NCBI GenBank assembly: GCA_963817615.1
Contig: CAWFPH010000003.1
Span: 1,798,001 to 1,862,000 of the forward strand
Length of the DNA: 64,000 bases
Direction of reading: 5' to 3'
DNA from: FEN-1219 sp963817615
GTDB lineage: Bacteria; Pseudomonadota; Gammaproteobacteria; Steroidobacterales; Rariloculaceae
The notes under the pieces are model-generated. The model made no database searches, was not told the origin of the DNA, and worked only from the letters and a program-made list of their open reading frames with translations. The translations under genes and the position numbers were made by a program. Positions 24,244 through 32,799 of the stretch are shown one piece after another (within the stretch, counting starts at the first letter, position 1; each line of letters starts with the position of its first letter).

Positions 24244-25495
24244 ACCGCAGCGCCTCTGCCGGCGGCTGACGTGCGGCGCTCGCCGCAGGATATAGCGTGG
24301 CCGCGACGGCGAGCCCGAGCGCAAGCAGGCAAATCTCCCCGATCTCGAGCGGCCGCAGCTGCGTCGGCAGGTCGCTCAGGAAGTACACGTCGGCGGACAG
24401 CAGATTGATGCCGAACCATGCCTCGAATAGATGTGCGATGTTGCCGAGCTGCGACGTGACGATCACCGCGAGCAAGACGCCGAACAATGTGCCGACGATG
24501 CCGATGAAAGTGCCCTGGCTCGCGAAGATCGCGAGGATGCCGCGCGGCGACGTGCCGAAGCTGCGCAAAATCGCAATGTCGCCGCGCTTGTCACGCACCA
24601 CCATCATCAACGTCGACACGATGTTAAACGCCGCAACCGCAATCACGAGCGACAAAATCACGAACATCATCGACTTTTGCAGCTGAATCGAGCGGAAGTA
24701 GGTGTAGTGCTGCCGCGTCCAATCGTCGACGTAGAAGTTCTTGCCTTGCGAGTTCGCGACCGACCGCGCGAGCTCGGTTGCGATGCGGCGCGCCTCGTAG
24801 ATGTCCTTCACGTCGAGGCGCAGACCCGTCGCAAGGCCGTTCGTGCGGAACAGCTTCGCCGCATCGTCGAAGTTCACGAACACGAGCCCGCGGTCGTACT
24901 CGTACATGCCGGCCGAGAAGATGCCGGCCACCTCGAAACGCCGCAGGCGCGGCAACAAGCCCGCCGGCGTGGCGCTCGCCTCGGCGAGCACGAGCACCAC
25001 CTTGTCGCCGACCTTGACCCCGAGCGCCTCCGCGAGGCTCGCGCCGAGCACCGCGCGGAAGCTGCCGGGCGTGAGCGCCGCGAGGTCGCCGCTCTGCATC
25101 ACGTCGCCGATGTTGGAGACGCGGCGCTCGAGATCGGGCTCGATGCCGCGCACGTTCACGCCCGCGAGCTGCTCGCCTGCAACCGCCATCGCTTGACCCT
25201 CGACGTAAGGCGCGGCTGCCGCCACATCGGGCCGGGCGAGCGCGCGCTTGCGCAGGTCCTGCCAGTCATCGAGCGTGCCGTCGTAGCCCGCGATCGTCGC
25301 ATCGGATGCCATGCCGAGAATTCGCACCTGCAGCTCGTGCTCGAAGCCGTCCATCACGGACAGCACGACGATCAGTACGGCGACCGCGAGACCGATGCCG
25401 AGCATCGACACGATCGAGATGAACGAGATGAAGCTCTGGCTGCTGCGCGTGCGCAGATAACGGGCCGCGATCGCAAGCTGGTAGGGCTGACGCAT
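24236..25495 (-). CDS. lolE: Lipoprotein-releasing ABC transporter permease (LolC/LolE family)
   Basis: A 419-residue permease: one N-terminal membrane helix (VSMLGIGLAVAVLIVVLSVM), a periplasmic domain of about 200 residues, then three C-terminal helices with the FtsX/MacB-like cytoplasmic motif VVRDKRGDIAILRSFG. Together with the paralogue at 25501-26739 and LolD it forms the LolCDE complex. It overlaps lolD by 8 bp. The letter E is assigned because it lies second; sequence alone does not let me separate LolC from LolE firmly. Confidence 0.9.
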   Translation of the reverse strand: MRQPYQLAIAARYLRTRSSQSFISFISIVSMLGIGLAVAVLIVVLSVMDGFEHELQVRILGMASDATIAGYDGTLDDWQDLRKRALARPDVAAAAPYVEGQAMAVAGEQLAGVNVRGIEPDLERRVSNIGDVMQSGDLAALTPGSFRAVLGASLAEALGVKVGDKVVLVLAEASATPAGLLPRLRRFEVAGIFSAGMYEYDRGLVFVNFDDAAKLFRTNGLATGLRLDVKDIYEARRIATELARSVANSQGKNFYVDDWTRQHYTYFRSIQLQKSMMFVILSLVIAVAAFNIVSTLMMVVRDKRGDIAILRSFGTSPRGILAIFASQGTFIGIVGTLFGVLLAVIVTSQLGNIAHLFEAWFGINLLSADVYFLSDLPTQLRPLEIGEICLLALGLAVAATLYPAASAARQPPAEALRYE

Positions 25496-25500
25496 CGCGC

Positions 25501-26739
25501 TCAGTCGTAGCGCAATGCGCTCGCGGGCGCGACGGCCGCGGCCCGGCGCGCAGGATAAATCGTCGCGAGCACGGCGACGAGCAGCGCGGCCGCCGGTATC
25601 GCGATTACATCCGTCAAATGCACCTCCGACGGCAGCTCGGTCACGTAGTAGACGTCACCGGGCATCACCTTGAAGTGCAGCGTCGCTTCCAGCCAAGGCA
25701 GTATCGTGCCGACGTTGAACGCCAGCACCAGACCGAGGGCCGTGCCGAGCAACGTGCCGACCACGCCGATCACCGAGCCTTGCACGAAGAACACCCGGGC
25801 GACGCGCTCGGCCTCGAGCCCGCAGGTGCGCAGGATGGCGATGTCCTTGCGCTTGTCGATCACGACCATCATCAGCGACGCGACGATGTTGAATGCGGCG
25901 ACGCCCACGATGAACATCAAAATGATCGTCATCATGATCTTTTCGATGTGGATCGCACTGAAGAGGTTGCGATGCTCCTCCGTCCAATCCGAGTAGCGCA
26001 GACCGGGACCGAGCGCAGGCAGCTCGGCTTTGCGGAACTCCGCGACGCGCAACGGGTCCTGCAGCCGCACCTCGACGCCTTCGGCCGCTCCGTTCAGCCC
26101 CTTCAGCGCACTCGCGTCGCTCATGTCGACGAGGGCGAGGTTTGCATCGTGATCCTGGATCCCGGCCTCGAAGATGCCGGCGACCGTGAACGCGGCGAAG
26201 CTCGGCATCGGCCGGCCGTCGACGATGCGCGGCACGAGCAGCGTGACGGAGTCGCCGAGCTCGAGCCCGAGATCGAGCGCCAGCACGCGGCCGAGGACGA
26301 TCCGATGCGAGCCCGGCGTGAGCGACTCGACGGTGCCGACCTTCATGTAGCGGTCGATGTGCTCGGCGCCCTGCTCCTCGCTCGCCACGATGCCGCGGAT
26401 GAGCGCCGGTTTGAGATTCGGCCCGGCCGCCAGCATCCCTTCGATCGTGACGTACGGCGACACGGCCGCGACGCCGGCCCGACCGAGCAAGCGGCGCTCG
26501 AGATCGCTCCAATCCGTAAGTCCGGCGCGCGACGAGATCGTCGCGTGCGCGCTCATGCTCAGAAGCCGCGTGCGCGTCTCCGTCTCGAGGCCGTTCATGA
26601 TCGACAAGATCACGATCAGCGCCGCTACGCCGAGCGCAATGCCGAGAAAAGACGCCGCGCTCATGAAAGACACCACACCGCGCCGCCGCCGCGAACGCAG
26701 GTAGCGCAGACCGATGAACCACTCGAGCGGCTGAAACAT
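25501..26739 (-). CDS. lolC: Lipoprotein-releasing ABC transporter permease (LolC/LolE family)
   Basis: A 412-residue paralogue of the next permease, with the start MFQPLEWFIGLRYLRSRRRR typical of LolC/LolE. It has an N-terminal helix (ASFLGIALGVAALIVILSIMNG), a periplasmic domain, and three C-terminal helices including VVIDKRKDIAILRTCGL. The gene leads the lolC-lolE-lolD operon and ends 5 bp before the second permease. The symbol follows gene order and could be exchanged with lolE. Confidence 0.9.
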   Translation of the reverse strand: MFQPLEWFIGLRYLRSRRRRGVVSFMSAASFLGIALGVAALIVILSIMNGLETETRTRLLSMSAHATISSRAGLTDWSDLERRLLGRAGVAAVSPYVTIEGMLAAGPNLKPALIRGIVASEEQGAEHIDRYMKVGTVESLTPGSHRIVLGRVLALDLGLELGDSVTLLVPRIVDGRPMPSFAAFTVAGIFEAGIQDHDANLALVDMSDASALKGLNGAAEGVEVRLQDPLRVAEFRKAELPALGPGLRYSDWTEEHRNLFSAIHIEKIMMTIILMFIVGVAAFNIVASLMMVVIDKRKDIAILRTCGLEAERVARVFFVQGSVIGVVGTLLGTALGLVLAFNVGTILPWLEATLHFKVMPGDVYYVTELPSEVHLTDVIAIPAAALLVAVLATIYPARRAAAVAPASALRYD

Positions 26740-26843
26740 CGAGCGGCATTAAACCACAGCATGCTCGCGCCCGGTCGCCGTTCGGCGACTGGTCGCCCCG
26801 CCGGCGAACTGTGACGCAGGTCCACAAACGCCCGTCGCTCGAT

Positions 26844-26871
26844 TTGAAGGCCTCAGGGGCGGTGCTATAGT
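26844..26871 (+). promoter_or_regulatory. Promoter of the small secreted protein gene
   Basis: TTGAAG (26844-26849) and TATAGT (26866-26871) are 16 bp apart. Transcription would start near 26878, and a good Shine-Dalgarno (AGGGAGGA) precedes the ATG at 26897. Confidence 0.6.
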
Positions 26872-26896
26872 CCTTCGCGTTCAGGGAGGACCGATC

Positions 26897-27190
26897 ATGG
26901 CGGAGAAGCTTGCGGCGACGATTACCTGGTGCGTGCTTGCGCTCGGCTCGGTCGCGGCACGCGCGGACGTGCTGCTGCTCGACGGCATCGAGCAGGACGC
27001 GCAAACGGCCTCGCAGCGGCCGAAGGCCGGCATGACGATGACGAAAGTCGAAGCGCAGTACGGCGAACCCGCCGAAAAGCATGCCGCGGTCGGCGAGCCG
27101 CCGATCACGCGCTGGGACTACCCGGATTTCTCGGTCTACTTCGAGCACGATCGCGTCATTCACGCGGTCGCCAAACACCAGCAATCCTGA
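26897..27190 (+). CDS. Conserved small periplasmic protein, BamE/SmpA-like motif
   Basis: A 97-residue protein with an N-terminal signal peptide ending near ARADVLLLDG. The mature part carries RPKAGMTMTKVEAQYGEPAEK followed by PPITRWDYPDFSVYFEHDRVIHAV. The 'GMTxxxVxxxxGxP ... W.Y....VxFxxxxV' pattern is that of BamE/SmpA-like folds, and similar small proteins occur in Xanthomonadales without a known function. No lipobox Cys is present. It has its own promoter and Shine-Dalgarno, stands alone between the lol operon and the hydrolase gene, and its role is unknown. Confidence 0.8.
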   Translation: MAEKLAATITWCVLALGSVAARADVLLLDGIEQDAQTASQRPKAGMTMTKVEAQYGEPAEKHAAVGEPPITRWDYPDFSVYFEHDRVIHAVAKHQQS

Positions 27191-27341
27191 CGCGCGAGCG
27201 GCGCACGGCGCCGCTTCGACCGCCCGCCGCGGCGCGATCGGCCGGCCGCGCAGCGCGTTGCCGCTGCCACGCAGGTGAAGCGCTTCCGGCGCAGTGCTAT
27301 GTTCCCCGCCTCTGCTCGGTCGGAAACGAAGGGATCCGCAC

Positions 27342-28709
27342 ATGCGAACGTTCATTCGGCTCTGCGCGGCGGCCGCACTCGCCGCGCTCGGCGTAACCGC
27401 AACCGCCCAGCCCGCCGGGCCGCCACGCCGCGTAGCCGCGCTCGAGCCGCTGCCGAGTGTGCCGACGGCCGTCGCCCTGCCGCATCTCACGGCACCCGTC
27501 GAAGGGCCGGGGCCGATATTCGACTCGGCGCCGTCGCAAGCGCCGGGGTTCGGCTTGGATCACTTCGACTATCGCACCGTCGAGTACTTCGCGTCGGGCA
27601 CGGCGGACGGACGGCCCTATACGACCCGCGTCGTAGTGCGCAAGCCGGCGGACGATCGGAAATTCAGCGGGCTCGTGCTCGCGGAATCGATGCATTCGAG
27701 CGGCGCGGCGCATGCGTTCGAGTTCACGGCCGCCTACGTGATGAGCTCGGGGCACGCCGCCGTCGAGATCCTTACGACCTCGCCCGACCAATTCAAAGAA
27801 TTCAATGCCGCGCGATACGCGAGCCTGGCGATCGCCGATGGCCAGGCGAACGACATCATCGCGCAGGTGGGCGCGCTGCTGAAAAGTGCGCAGACGCCGC
27901 TCGCTCGGCCCGCGAGAAAGATCGTGCTCTCCGGCTCGTCGATGAGCTCCGGCACGCTGATCAATTACTTGCCCGCGCACAAGGTCTACCGCACCCCGGA
28001 CATGCAGCGCATCTACGACGGCTTCATGCCGACCTCGGCGGGCGCGACGATCATGGAGGTGGACGTGCCGTTGATCGAGCTGCCGACGATGCTCGAGCTC
28101 GAAACGAACGTACCGTGGCGCCAGGACAGCGACGAGCCCGGCAAGCAGTTCCGCTTGTACGAGATCGCCGCGGCGGGCCATGTCGACTCGCGCGACAACG
28201 TTCGCTTCGAGCCGAATCCGTGCACGCACGAATTGAGCACGATTCCGCTGCAGGCATACATGTCGGTCGCGCTCTACCACCTGTTCCGCTGGATCGACCA
28301 GGGCATTCCGGCGCCGCACGCGGATCGCGTGCTGCTCGACCGCGATACCTCGAACGACGGCTCTATGATGGCGCTCGACGACCACGGCAATCCCCGGGGC
28401 GGCATTCGCAATCCATACGTCGACGTGCCGACGGCGAAGTACGCCGCTCTCAACACGGCCGTCGAGCCGCTGATCCCGAGCCCGAGCCGGTACATCGCCG
28501 CCAATGGCCTCCAGGGCGCACGCTTGATGTGCAGGCTGAGCGCTTATCAGGTGCCGTTCTCGAAGGCCGAGCTCAAGAAGCTCTACGGCACTCCGCACGC
28601 TTACCTGCACAAGGTGGAGCAGCGGCTCGACGAGCTCGAGAAGCAGGGTTGGTCGCTGCCGCTGTATCGCGATTGGGTCTTGGCGGACGCCAAGAAGGTC
28701 GAGTTCTAG
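27342..28709 (+). CDS. Secreted alpha/beta hydrolase-domain protein (Abhydrolase_10 type)
   Basis: A 455-residue precursor with a signal peptide (RTFIRLCAAAALAALGVTA). The central GSSMSSGTLINYLPAHKVY looks like the nucleophile elbow region of the 'alpha/beta hydrolase domain' family PF20091. Further blocks include YAAAGHVDSRD-like EIAAAGHVDSRDNVRF, which would supply the catalytic His, and C-terminal RYIAANGLQGARL. Members are common in Steroidobacter-like gammaproteobacteria and sphingomonads; substrates are generally unknown. I chose the ATG at 27342 because it begins the signal peptide. It converges on yfaZ across a strong hairpin. Confidence 0.75.
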   Translation: MRTFIRLCAAAALAALGVTATAQPAGPPRRVAALEPLPSVPTAVALPHLTAPVEGPGPIFDSAPSQAPGFGLDHFDYRTVEYFASGTADGRPYTTRVVVRKPADDRKFSGLVLAESMHSSGAAHAFEFTAAYVMSSGHAAVEILTTSPDQFKEFNAARYASLAIADGQANDIIAQVGALLKSAQTPLARPARKIVLSGSSMSSGTLINYLPAHKVYRTPDMQRIYDGFMPTSAGATIMEVDVPLIELPTMLELETNVPWRQDSDEPGKQFRLYEIAAAGHVDSRDNVRFEPNPCTHELSTIPLQAYMSVALYHLFRWIDQGIPAPHADRVLLDRDTSNDGSMMALDDHGNPRGGIRNPYVDVPTAKYAALNTAVEPLIPSPSRYIAANGLQGARLMCRLSAYQVPFSKAELKKLYGTPHAYLHKVEQRLDELEKQGWSLPLYRDWVLADAKKVEF

Positions 28710-28716
28710 CGAAACG

Positions 28717-28743
28717 CCGCGGCCGCACTGCGTGCGGCCGCGG
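28717..28743. terminator. Hairpin between convergent hydrolase and yfaZ-like genes
   Basis: A perfect 12-bp stem (CCGCGGCCGCAC / GTGCGGCCGCGG) with a TGC loop lies 8 bp after the hydrolase stop. It has no long T run, so termination efficiency is uncertain, but its symmetry fits a shared end for both genes. Confidence 0.55.
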
Positions 28744-28775
28744 TCTACACTGCGGCTCCGTCGCCAGCAAACCGC

Positions 28776-29468
28776 TTAGAAGCTGCGGCGGAATCCGATG
28801 TGCACGTTGTCGTCGACGTTGCGGTGGCCGAACATCGTCGTGTCGATTTTGAACAGCCGATAACCCACGAACACGTCGGTGTTGTCACGGACTCGCGTGA
28901 GCAGACGCGCCGTCACGTCGGTCACGTTATCGGCCTCCCCGAACGTCATGATGTCGGGCGAATAGAAACCGCTCACTCGCAAGGACGTCGCGCGTCGAGT
29001 GCGGTTGAAGAAGTATTCGACCTCGCCGCCGACGCCGATGCCGAAGATGTCCTGGTTTTCGATGCCGAGCAGAGCGCCGTAGGCCCGCGCGCCGACGCTG
29101 AACTGTAGCGCACGGTTGTTCTCGAGATCGCGATCGCCGACCGGCGTGAGCAAGTCCGCGACGCCGATCAGATCGCGATCCTCGTTGTAGAAGACACCGC
29201 CTCGCGCCTGGACGCGTCCGATGCCGCCGCCGACATCGACGTCGCGCACGTACTGGACCTGCGCTGCGTTCTCGCCGATGTAGACCTCGATCGAGTGGTC
29301 GATGGTGTGCACGCGGTCGGCGATGCGGCCGCGATCGCCCCGTCCGTCGTTTTGGTCTTGCGCCGCAGCGGCGCCCGAAAGCGCCACCGCGAGCGCGCAC
29401 AGCACCGCAGCCGTCTTGCGGCGGCGGCGCAGGGCGAATGATTCTCGACGATCGTTGAAATCGGTCAT
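28776..29468 (-). CDS. YfaZ-family outer-membrane protein
   Basis: A 230-residue precursor with an arginine-rich N-region and a signal peptide ending SGAAAAQ. The mature protein shows alternating beta-strand patterns (SIEVYIGENAAQVQYVRDVD, GVGGEVEYFFNR, DVFVGYRLFKID) and ends with an aromatic residue (HIGFRRSF), as outer-membrane barrels do. The internal YFFNRTRRATSLRVSGFYSPDIM segment matches the YfaZ family, whose function is not established. The start is taken at 29468, preceded by GGAG; the open frame upstream is not needed. Confidence 0.8.
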   Translation of the reverse strand: MTDFNDRRESFALRRRRKTAAVLCALAVALSGAAAAQDQNDGRGDRGRIADRVHTIDHSIEVYIGENAAQVQYVRDVDVGGGIGRVQARGGVFYNEDRDLIGVADLLTPVGDRDLENNRALQFSVGARAYGALLGIENQDIFGIGVGGEVEYFFNRTRRATSLRVSGFYSPDIMTFGEADNVTDVTARLLTRVRDNTDVFVGYRLFKIDTTMFGHRNVDDNVHIGFRRSF

Positions 29469-29831
29469 TGCAGTTCTCCGAGAGCGAAGAGCCGGCTGCA
29501 GCAGTACTTCGATTGCACCCTGTTCCGTTCCTTGGAGGGCGGCCATGGCTCAGATGATCGCGCCGTCGTTCCGTGGCGCGGCGATTGCGGAATACGTAGC
29601 AAGTTGTATGCCACTAAGCCGCGCTTCCCCGAGCGCGGGCGTCATCGCCGCAAATCGCCCCAATTCGTTGCGCCCGTATCACGATTTGGAGCGGCGGTAA
29701 CAATACTTGCAACGCCGAACGTTGCGTCGAAGCCGCAGAGAATTCTGCTGCGCCCGTCGATGCGCCATCGCGCGAGTGGCTCGGATCTTGCTTCGTCCTC
29801 GTTCGATGATTCTTCGATGTGGAGGCAAAAC
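29469..29831. other. 363-bp divergent intergenic region without a supported gene
   Basis: Region between the divergent yfaZ-like and outer-membrane barrel genes. It must hold both promoters, but I found no convincing -35/-10 pair. A 6-bp inverted repeat GCAACG-CCGAA-CGTTGC lies near 29709-29725. A 51-codon frame at 29545-29700 has a good Shine-Dalgarno but unusual codon use for this genome. Confidence 0.4.
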
Positions 29832-30404
29832 ATGAAGGGCCCATTGCTGCTCGCGGCGCTGGTGTTGCTCGCGCCGACCGCGGCGTTTGCGCAACCCTAC
29901 GTGGTCGCGCAGCTCGGTTACGCGAACGGCGACTTTCCGCTCGACGCGCCGTTCAACGGCGTAATCGACGACTCGAGTCCCACCTACGGCGTCGACCTCG
30001 GAATCGGTTTCGGCCACAAGCTCGCGGCCGAGTTCGGCTACAACGGTTACGGTGGATTCGATGGTCGGGGCAACCCGTGCGCACCGGGCGCCACGTGCAC
30101 GCCGGTCACGGTCAACATTCCGAGCAACGACCAGACCGTCTACAAGCTCTCGATCGTCCGGCGCTTCGACGTCGGCAAGCTCACCGTGTTCGGCAAGGCC
30201 GGCTTGTACCGCGCGGACGTCCACACCAATCTCGAGGTGCCCGACTCGAACATCACGATGACCGGCGTGCTCCTCGACGCCGGTGTTCGCTGGTACCTCG
30301 CGGAGCGGCCATGGAGTGTCTCGGTCGAATTGGCGAGGCTCGACGACAACGTCTCGCAGTTCACGGTGGGCTTCGGTTGGAGCCCGCGGCCGCTCATCGA
30401 CTGA
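29832..30404 (+). CDS. Small outer-membrane beta-barrel protein
   Basis: A 190-residue precursor with a classical signal peptide (GPLLLAALVLLAPTAAFAQ). The mature region has about eight amphipathic strands (VVAQLGYANGDF, YGVDLGIGFGHKLAAEFGYN, YKLSIVRRFDVGKLTVFGKAG, WSVSVELARLDD), the pattern of OmpA/OmpW-like 8-stranded barrels (PF13505 type). A Cys pair (NPCAPGATCTP) in a predicted loop could form a disulfide. GGAGG precedes the ATG at the right distance. Its 3' end is 5 bp from the convergent amine oxidase. Confidence 0.8.
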   Translation: MKGPLLLAALVLLAPTAAFAQPYVVAQLGYANGDFPLDAPFNGVIDDSSPTYGVDLGIGFGHKLAAEFGYNGYGGFDGRGNPCAPGATCTPVTVNIPSNDQTVYKLSIVRRFDVGKLTVFGKAGLYRADVHTNLEVPDSNITMTGVLLDAGVRWYLAERPWSVSVELARLDDNVSQFTVGFGWSPRPLID

Positions 30405-30409
30405 GGGGC

Positions 30410-31729
30410 CTAACCGCTCGCATCGAGCGCTTGCCGCGCGGCCCGACGCCCGCTTTCGAGCGCGCCCGCCACGGTTCCCGATTCACCGTCCACGGCCGCG
30501 GCCTCGCCGGCGAAGTACAGCGTCTGCTCGAGCGGCGCGGCGAGCAGCCGCCGCGCCGTGCCCGCGCCGCCGACGGTCACGTAGCTGTAAGCCCCGCGCG
30601 CGAACGGGTCGCGCTGCCAATCGTGCGCGTACGCGGCCATCGGTGGAGGAACGCGGCCGCGCCGGAACAGGCTCTCGAGACCGTCGACCGCGAGTCGAAT
30701 CGAGGCGGCGGCACTGCGACGCGCGAGGCGAGCGGCGTACGGCCCGGCCGCCCACGCCGTGAGCAACGGCGCACGGACCGGCAGCCCGGTCCAATAAGTC
30801 GGGAACGCCGCTTCGGCCGCATGGAAAAATGCGGCCTCTCGGTAGCGTCCAGCGTCGAGCGTCTCCCAGAAACGCTCGCCGAACCGGAGCACGACCTTCA
30901 GGACCGGACCCGCCGCAAGTCCTCGCAATGCGGCCCGCTTCGCACCGAGATCCGGGACGAACCGCACGCCGCCCGCGGCGCGGCCGCCGCGCGCAAGCAC
31001 TCCGAGCGGCAGCGCGACGATCACCTGCCGGGCGCGTGCTCGCCACTCGCGCCCGGCGCGCACGGCCGCTACGTCGACCTCGCCGCGCCGCCAGGACAGC
31101 GTGTGCACGACGGTGTCCTGCGCGATCTCGACAAGCGGCGGGTCGAGCGCCGCCGCGAGCGCGCCGATGAGCACGCCATAGCCGTCACGCGGGCGAAACG
31201 TCGGCGCGTCGACGCCGCTCGCGCCGCGCCATTCCTCGAGTATCGCGAACGTGCTCGCACGGCTCGCATCGGCGGCGTCGAAGCCCTCGACGAGCAGGCG
31301 AGCGAATGTGCGCACGGCGGGCGACAGATGCTTGCGCGCAGGGCCTTCGAGGAACGCCGCGAGCGGCAAGTCCCGACCCGGCCGCGGAACGGCGGCGAGG
31401 CCCTGCTCGAGCGCTCCGAACAGGCTTTCGGCCGGTTCGAGCCGACTGCCGCGCAGCACGAAGCGCTCGCCGGCCGCGTCGATGAGCACGGTTGGCGAGC
31501 GGCCGATCCAATCGAGCGTCGCGGCCGGGGTCCCATGCACGAACTCCGCACCGAGCTCGATCGGCACTGCAAGATCCGGCTCGCGGCGCGTGAATATTCG
31601 TCCGCCCAGCCGGTCCCGCGCCTCGAGGACGCAAACGGACCGGCCCGCGCGCGCGAGCTCGACGGCCGCCGCGAGTCCCGCCGCGCCTGCGCCGACGACC
31701 AGCACTTCGAACCGCCGCGGGCCGCTCAC
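30410..31729 (-). CDS. FAD-dependent amine oxidase (monoamine oxidase family)
   Basis: The 439-residue protein starts with a Rossmann FAD motif EVLVVGAGAAGLAAAVELAR followed by VLEARDRLGGRI, the classic amine-oxidase/phytoene-desaturase signature, and ELGAEFVHG. The C-terminal part has AYSYVTVGG and LYFAGEAAA...GTVAGALESGRRAA, the FAD-contacting end typical of monoamine oxidases. Substrate cannot be inferred. I chose the GTG at 31729; the frame extends to a TTG at 31756, which would touch the divergent DUF72 start. Confidence 0.88.
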   Translation of the reverse strand: MSGPRRFEVLVVGAGAAGLAAAVELARAGRSVCVLEARDRLGGRIFTRREPDLAVPIELGAEFVHGTPAATLDWIGRSPTVLIDAAGERFVLRGSRLEPAESLFGALEQGLAAVPRPGRDLPLAAFLEGPARKHLSPAVRTFARLLVEGFDAADASRASTFAILEEWRGASGVDAPTFRPRDGYGVLIGALAAALDPPLVEIAQDTVVHTLSWRRGEVDVAAVRAGREWRARARQVIVALPLGVLARGGRAAGGVRFVPDLGAKRAALRGLAAGPVLKVVLRFGERFWETLDAGRYREAAFFHAAEAAFPTYWTGLPVRAPLLTAWAAGPYAARLARRSAAASIRLAVDGLESLFRRGRVPPPMAAYAHDWQRDPFARGAYSYVTVGGAGTARRLLAAPLEQTLYFAGEAAAVDGESGTVAGALESGRRAARQALDASG

Positions 31730-31755
31730 GCAGGAGCCCTCCCGGGCTGCGCGCA

Positions 31756-32649
31756 ATGGTGACGGCTCGCGTGGGGATCTCCGGCTGGCGTTATCCGCCT
31801 TGGCGCGGCGCGTTCTATCCCGAAGATCTGCCGCAGCGCAGCGAGCTCGCCTATGCGGCCGAACGCTTCGCCACGATCGAGCTCAACGGCAGCTTTTACT
31901 CCTTGCAGCGCCCCGAATACTACGAGCGCTGGCGCAACGAAGTGCCGGAGGACTTCGAATTTGCGGTCAAGGGCTCGCGCTACATCACTCACATGCTCAG
32001 GCTGCGCGACATCGAGGTCGCGCTGGCGAACTTCTTCGCGTCCGGAGTGCTCGCTCTCGATCGCAACCTCGGCCCGCTGCTCTGGCAGCTGCCGCCGACG
32101 ATGCCGTACGAACGCGACCTCTTGCGGGCGTTTCTCGCCCTGCTGCCGCGCGATGGCGCCGCGGCGACTGCCCTTGCACGGCGCCACGACGAACGCCTTG
32201 CGGGCCGCGCCTATACCTACGCGGATCCTCGTCGCCCGTTGCGGCATGCGCTCGAGGTTCGACATCCGAGCTTTGCCGCGCAGGAGGTCATCGAGCTGCT
32301 GCGCAGCGAAGACGTGGCACTCGTCGTCGCCGATACGGCCGGCAAATGGCCTCTGCTCGAGGATGTGACGGCGGACTTCGTATACGTTCGACTGCACGGC
32401 GACAAGGAACTCTACGTGAGCGGCTACGCGGAGCCCGCGCTCGATCATTGGGCCGCACGGGTCCGCTCGTGGCTCGCGGGCCGACGGCCGCGCGGCGCGC
32501 GCACCGTGGCACCGCCCGCGGCCGCGCTGCCACGCGACGTGTACGTTTACTTCGACAACGACGTCAAGGTCTACGCACCGTACGACGCCCAACGTTTGGC
32601 CGCAAAGCTTCGCTCCCGCCGCGGCACCCGCGTGGCCGTTGCCCGTTAG
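31756..32649 (+). CDS. DUF72 (YecE-like) TIM-barrel protein
   Basis: The 297-residue protein begins VGISGWRYPPWRGAFYPEDL and continues ELNGSFYSLQRPEYYERWRNE, the DUF72 signature. The VxxxDTAGKWP and FVYVRLHGDKELYVSGY blocks follow, then VYVYFDNDVKVYAPYDA ('YFNND' equivalent) at the C-terminus. DUF72 proteins adopt a TIM-barrel fold; their reaction is unknown. The start lies 26 bp from the start of the divergent amine oxidase, leaving almost no room for separate promoters. Confidence 0.9.
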   Translation: MVTARVGISGWRYPPWRGAFYPEDLPQRSELAYAAERFATIELNGSFYSLQRPEYYERWRNEVPEDFEFAVKGSRYITHMLRLRDIEVALANFFASGVLALDRNLGPLLWQLPPTMPYERDLLRAFLALLPRDGAAATALARRHDERLAGRAYTYADPRRPLRHALEVRHPSFAAQEVIELLRSEDVALVVADTAGKWPLLEDVTADFVYVRLHGDKELYVSGYAEPALDHWAARVRSWLAGRRPRGARTVAPPAAALPRDVYVYFDNDVKVYAPYDAQRLAAKLRSRRGTRVAVAR

Positions 32650-32799
32650 TGTTTCTCGGTCGAGCCGGGCCCCGTCGTCTTGCGGCCGGATCGTGGTAGC
32701 CGTGTGAACCTCCTTGCGGCTCGAATCCCTTCCGCAACTGCGATCGGCGCGTGCGGCCGCCGCGAAGCGGCCTAGGACCGGGCCCGGGCTACGCACCGT

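Noticed and set aside
29545..29700. A 51-codon frame with a good GGAGGG Shine-Dalgarno in the yfaZ-barrel intergenic region.
   Set aside because: Codon use is unlike neighbouring genes (GTA, GCA, CTA), the product has no recognisable feature, and it lies where two promoters must be.
32690..32745. A tRNA-like 3' half (GGCTCGAATCCCTTCCGC) between the DUF72 and DAHP synthase genes, possibly an attachment-site remnant.
   Set aside because: The T-arm does not pair and there is no acceptor, D-arm or anticodon stem in the flanking sequence, so I could not support a tRNA or attachment site.
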